DNA of 64,000 bases from assembly GCA_947303085.1 (NCBI GenBank), contig CAMYXP010000003.1, positions 220,459 to 284,458 of the forward strand. The letters are read 5' to 3'. Position 1 is the stretch's first letter. Each line of letters begins with the position of its first letter. The stretch comes from an uncultured Bacteroidales bacterium (GTDB taxonomy: Bacteria; Bacteroidota; Bacteroidia; Bacteroidales; F082). The notes beneath the pieces are model-generated. The model saw nothing but the letters and a program-made list of their open reading frames with translations. It was not told the origin of the DNA and made no database searches. A program made the position numbers and the translations under genes. This document shows, one piece after another, positions 61,071 through 64,000 of this stretch.

Positions 61071-61078
61071 TATTTTTG
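61071..61078 (+). promoter_or_regulatory. -7 promoter element of the second TPR-HTH gene
   Basis: TATTTTTG, 34 bp before the ATG at 61113. Confidence 0.55.
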
Positions 61079-61112
61079 CATTGGCATATTAAAAACAAAC
61101 TGATTGTCAACA

Positions 61113-62681
61113 ATGCAAAAACGCACTCATATAATTTCATTCATCCTTCTTGCACTGTCACTCCTCCTCAGCTGCACCCACTCCGTGCCCCCTCAGGAAG
61201 ACTTCCTCTATGAAATAGAGCTGCTCTACCAACCGCACCCCGACAGCGCAATGCGAATCCTCGACACGCTCAACGTATCAGTGCTTTCCGAAAAAGAACG
61301 TGCGCATTACTGCCTGCTGAAAGCCCGAACAAACCAAATTTCGCTGAAGTTCAACGCCGAAACCGACTCGCTCCTTAACGAGGCAGAAGGCTATTTCGCC
61401 AACAGCAAGGAATACTATTTTGCGGCACAAACCTACTGGACACAGGCTCTTGAAGCAGGTCTTACCGGGAAATCGCCCCATGTGCTGCTCGACTACAAAC
61501 AAAAAGCCATGCAAAGCATAGAAAAGTGCAAAAGTGTGGACAAACGCATCAATCCCGACAACATCGAAAACCTGAAACACAACATCTACTTCCGTTTAGG
61601 ACTGCAGTATTGCGACGCTAAACATTATCGCGAAGGCATTGAGTGCCTGCGTAAAGCGGAACGTTTTTTCAACAACACAGACAGCTATAACTACCACACG
61701 TTGACAACTCTTACGATGGGATTAGCTTTTCTGAGATGTCACGAGCCTGACAGCTGTTTGTGTTATTACGACAAAGCGCTGATATCGGCTGAAAAAACAG
61801 GCGACAAGGCGATGATAGCCCAATACTATCAGATGGCTCCACAATATTACCTCTATCGTTACGACAAAGGCCTCTACAACGACAAAACCGACGGTATCGC
61901 ACTGTTAAGAAAAGCCATCTCTTTAGACAAACAATGCCTTGTATTGCTGGAAGGAACCAACGACAAACATCGGAAAAAGCTTTATAGTGACGCCGCTTAT
62001 TACGACTTGACCCAAGCCTATTATAAGCTCGGCGTATATGACTCCACAATATTCTATGGCACCAAAATCACATCCAATCCAGATGCTTGCTTCTATCTTT
62101 TCAAGTCGTACAATGCCATTGGCGATCGCGAAAACGCAATGGTATATGCCGAAAAATACATGAACAAGATGCAAAAGGTCGACAACACCCAGCTTGCCGT
62201 CGATGAGGTGAAGGAGGAATATGACCTTCAGATGCAGCAACAGCAACTTGAAAGTGAGCATCATGTGAAACGTTTGCGCCTGTATCTGCTTATCGCCATT
62301 CTCGTCATCGCATTACTTGTGCTTTGGTTTTTCGTGTCGCGATACCGCAAAAACAAGGAAATCGAGGTACTGGAGATTAAAAACTCCCAGCGTCAGACGC
62401 TCACTCAAAGTGTCGCCACAATCTACAAGAGCAAACGCGACGACCGGCTGCAGCAAATCATTAGACAGTTTAACAACGTTTATCCAGATGTCTTGAAGGA
62501 GCTAAGCGCAACCTGTCCAGAGCTCAACGACACCGAGCAAAAAATCATAGTGCTGTCATTCCTCGGTTTCCGCATCAAAGAGGAAGCCGACCTGCTCGGG
62601 TTGAGCGAAAACACCGTCCGCCAGTACCGCTCCAACGCCAACAAAAAGGCTGGTTCCGACCCTATTCCCGACATAATCTGA
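61113..62681 (+). CDS. membrane-anchored TPR protein with C-terminal HTH (regulator 2)
   Basis: 522 residues from the ATG at 61113 (a TTG at 61104 is not used). Export signal with LLLSCTHSV identical to regulator 1. TPR-like helices about 30-375 (for example HYREGIECLRKAERFFNN), membrane segment LYLLIAILVIALLVLWFFV (about 388-406), charged coiled coil, and HTH at about 475-515 (IIVLSFLGFRIKEEADLL, SENTVRQYRSNANKKA). Clear paralogue of regulator 1. It lies between the T9SS triplet and a fourth T9SS gene. Confidence 0.8.
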   Translation: MQKRTHIISFILLALSLLLSCTHSVPPQEDFLYEIELLYQPHPDSAMRILDTLNVSVLSEKERAHYCLLKARTNQISLKFNAETDSLLNEAEGYFANSKEYYFAAQTYWTQALEAGLTGKSPHVLLDYKQKAMQSIEKCKSVDKRINPDNIENLKHNIYFRLGLQYCDAKHYREGIECLRKAERFFNNTDSYNYHTLTTLTMGLAFLRCHEPDSCLCYYDKALISAEKTGDKAMIAQYYQMAPQYYLYRYDKGLYNDKTDGIALLRKAISLDKQCLVLLEGTNDKHRKKLYSDAAYYDLTQAYYKLGVYDSTIFYGTKITSNPDACFYLFKSYNAIGDRENAMVYAEKYMNKMQKVDNTQLAVDEVKEEYDLQMQQQQLESEHHVKRLRLYLLIAILVIALLVLWFFVSRYRKNKEIEVLEIKNSQRQTLTQSVATIYKSKRDDRLQQIIRQFNNVYPDVLKELSATCPELNDTEQKIIVLSFLGFRIKEEADLLGLSENTVRQYRSNANKKAGSDPIPDII

Positions 62682-62811
62682 CATATAAAACATATATAAG
62701 TCACTATTGTAATCCATTGTGTTACAATTTGTTATAAAATATATATGCCTGTAAAATGTATATTCGAACCCCATTCTTGCTTTTTTGATGTTTTTTTGTT
62801 ATAATTTTGAA

Positions 62812-62819
62812 ATCGGAAA
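62812..62819 (+). promoter_or_regulatory. -7 promoter element of the ASH-domain T9SS gene
   Basis: TAATTTTG, 20 bp before the ATG at 62840. Confidence 0.5.
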
Positions 62820-62839
62820 ACATTTTAAAATCTACCGAT

Positions 62840-63769
62840 ATGAAAACATCTATCAAAACAATGTGCCTCTGCCTCGCATTTTTCGGCATGGCATTCTTCG
62901 CAAAAGCGCAAAACAACCTTACCATCGCTCCTGACACCCTGTGGTTCGACCCAATGCCAACGGGAGACATTCCAGAGTTCGTCATCACCAACGAAACTTC
63001 CAACGACGTAATCATCGAAGACATCATTCCTGAAGATATGGGATTTGTTATTGAGGGCATCGACTTGTCTTACACCCTTCCGGCAGGACAATCGGTGACC
63101 GTGACGGTGGTTTTTATGCCAGCTCCAGGAAAAAACGATTACCTTGATTATGATATACTAATCTTGACTTCAATAGGTGAGTACCATGTTACCGCAATGC
63201 TGAATAAAACCATGATTGATTATGGTTTGGTTATCGTTGGCTCACCTTATCAATATGTGGAGGATGAAAACGGTGCTGGAGGTTGTCTGCAAAACCGCTA
63301 TTTCGGTTCGCAAATCCCCGTTGAAATCTATTCCGCCACCGAAGTGGGCACTAATTATCTTAACATTGTACCCGATTGGCCATTGCCACACACACTGAAT
63401 CCTGCCGATTGGTTCACCTTCATGTTTTACGCCAAAAATCCTGTAAAAGATAGGGTGATAACATCAGTGATTGTCGATTCCAGTGACGGACAACGTGAGT
63501 TTGTGGTCACCATAAGCGATGAATTGCTATCTGTTACAGAAATTGGCAATAAATCAATCAGCCTTTATCCCAATCCTGCCAATGATTTTGTTAGAATTGA
63601 AGGCGCGGAAGCAGCCGAAGTTCAAATCTTCAACACCCTCGGCCAGTCAGTGAAAACCTTCTACAACACCAACAATCTCAGCATAAGCGATTTCCCCGAA
63701 GGAGTCTATCTATTGCGTATCACCTCAACCGATGGCAACACCTTCACCAATCGTTTGGTAATAAGATAA
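62840..63769 (+). CDS. T9SS-secreted protein with an N-terminal ASH-like beta domain
   Basis: 309 residues from the ATG at 62840, signal peptide to about 23 (AKAQ). Residues about 25-120 look like an ASH (ASPM-SPD-2-Hydin) Ig-like domain: LTIAPDTLWFDPMPTGD and LPAGQSVTVTVVFMPA. The C-terminal 75 residues are a T9SS type A domain: ISLYPNPANDFVRIEG, VQIFNTLGQSVKTF, FPEGVYLLRITSTDG, ending NRLVIR. Surface location inferred; function unknown. It precedes the sigma-54-like control region of the next gene by 12 bp. Confidence 0.82.
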   Translation: MKTSIKTMCLCLAFFGMAFFAKAQNNLTIAPDTLWFDPMPTGDIPEFVITNETSNDVIIEDIIPEDMGFVIEGIDLSYTLPAGQSVTVTVVFMPAPGKNDYLDYDILILTSIGEYHVTAMLNKTMIDYGLVIVGSPYQYVEDENGAGGCLQNRYFGSQIPVEIYSATEVGTNYLNIVPDWPLPHTLNPADWFTFMFYAKNPVKDRVITSVIVDSSDGQREFVVTISDELLSVTEIGNKSISLYPNPANDFVRIEGAEAAEVQIFNTLGQSVKTFYNTNNLSISDFPEGVYLLRITSTDGNTFTNRLVIR

Positions 63770-63781
63770 AGTTTTTCAAAT

Positions 63782-63887
63782 TGTAAAATTTCTTTACACT
63801 CACTGTAAAATTTTTTTACACTTTATATTTTGCCAAAAATGTATTTCATTGATTTAGAATGATTTGCATTTTTGGCATGATTATTGC
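63782..63887 (+). promoter_or_regulatory. sigma-54-like promoter with two upstream activator sites, second copy
   Basis: TGTAAA-N5-TTTACA at 63782-63798 and 63804-63820 (centres 22 bp apart). TTGGCAT (63873-63878) and TTGCAT (63884-63889) form a consensus -24/-12 element with GG to GC spacing of 12 bp. Distance from the second site centre to the GG is 62 bp here and 63 bp in the first copy. Confidence 0.8.
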
Positions 63888-63918
63888 ATCATTATTAATG
63901 TTTTTACGTTATTAATGT

Positions 63919-64000
63919 ATGAAAAACTTCTCTGATAACCTCATTAAAATCCTATCGTTGGGAATAGGTCTCGCCATCGGCATCGTGCTGATTGCCAAGG
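63919..64000 (+). CDS. FtsX/MacB-type permease, N-terminus only
   Basis: 27 codons are visible: MKNFSDNLIKILSLGIGLAI then GIVLIAK, the N-terminal membrane helix typical of Bacteroidota FtsX-like ABC permeases. The rest lies beyond the window. It has the same sigma-54-like control region as the TolC/HlyD/permease operon. Confidence 0.6.
   Translation, partial: MKNFSDNLIKILSLGIGLAIGIVLIAK

Overview
The window looks like a chromosomal segment of a Bacteroidota member, most likely an uncultured gut- or rumen-type Bacteroidales. The evidence is: many promoters of the TAnnTTTG (-7) type; Bacteroidota-typical families (DUF349, DUF5686 with a carboxypeptidase-like domain, DUF6266, RibBA, SpeA); several proteins with type IX secretion (T9SS) C-terminal sorting domains; and few Shine-Dalgarno-like leaders.

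Layout. 0-3.3 kb: end of a GIY-YIG gene, a four-helix-bundle protein, a uracil-DNA-glycosylase-like protein and pncB. 3.3-7.2 kb: an FMN-riboswitch-controlled ribD-ribE-ribBA-ribH operon (minus strand). 7.2-10.1 kb: a DUF349 protein and aroC. 10.2-15.2 kb: an overlapping operon of an AmgK-like amino-sugar kinase fused to a RapZ C-terminal domain, a MurU-like nucleotidyltransferase and an AddB-like nuclease. 15.2-21.2 kb: EEP phosphatase, thioredoxin-like lipid/cell-envelope type protein, mnmE and an EF-G. 21.2-27.0 kb: a GNAT acyltransferase and a five-gene Hdr-like iron-sulfur/flavin electron-transfer operon (minus) behind a two-palindrome, Rex-like operator. 27.2-33.2 kb: glmS, nitroreductase, DUF5686 protein, GlcNAc-kinase-like protein. 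33.3-41.4 kb: speA, a 1,948-residue secreted GH2-family T9SS protein and a small secreted partner. 41.4-44.3 kb: tRNAs Pro, Pro, Ser, Arg, Lys, an alkaline phosphatase lipoprotein, an RRM protein and a YciO-type protein.

44.2-49.2 kb is an accessory island behind tRNA-Lys: phased 11-bp repeats, four tandem DUF6266 paralogues and about 2 kb without convincing genes. That stretch has a plus-strand promoter and several large hairpins. Three of these share an apical loop, and two of the three show compensatory stem changes; this is the best candidate for an undescribed structured RNA or DNA system.

49.2-64.0 kb: a TolC/HlyD/FtsX efflux operon and, at the window end, a second FtsX-type permease. 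Both have the same sigma-54-like promoter with paired TGTAAA-N5-TTTACA upstream sites. Between them lie two membrane-anchored TPR-HTH regulators bracketing three tandem T9SS-secreted paralogues, plus an ASH-domain T9SS protein.

A dispersed palindromic repeat (nine copies at seven loci) sits in frame inside five enzymes, forms the C-terminus of RibBA, and occurs once between genes. Amino-sugar metabolism recurs across the window (AmgK/RapZ, MurU, GlmS, GlcNAc kinase).
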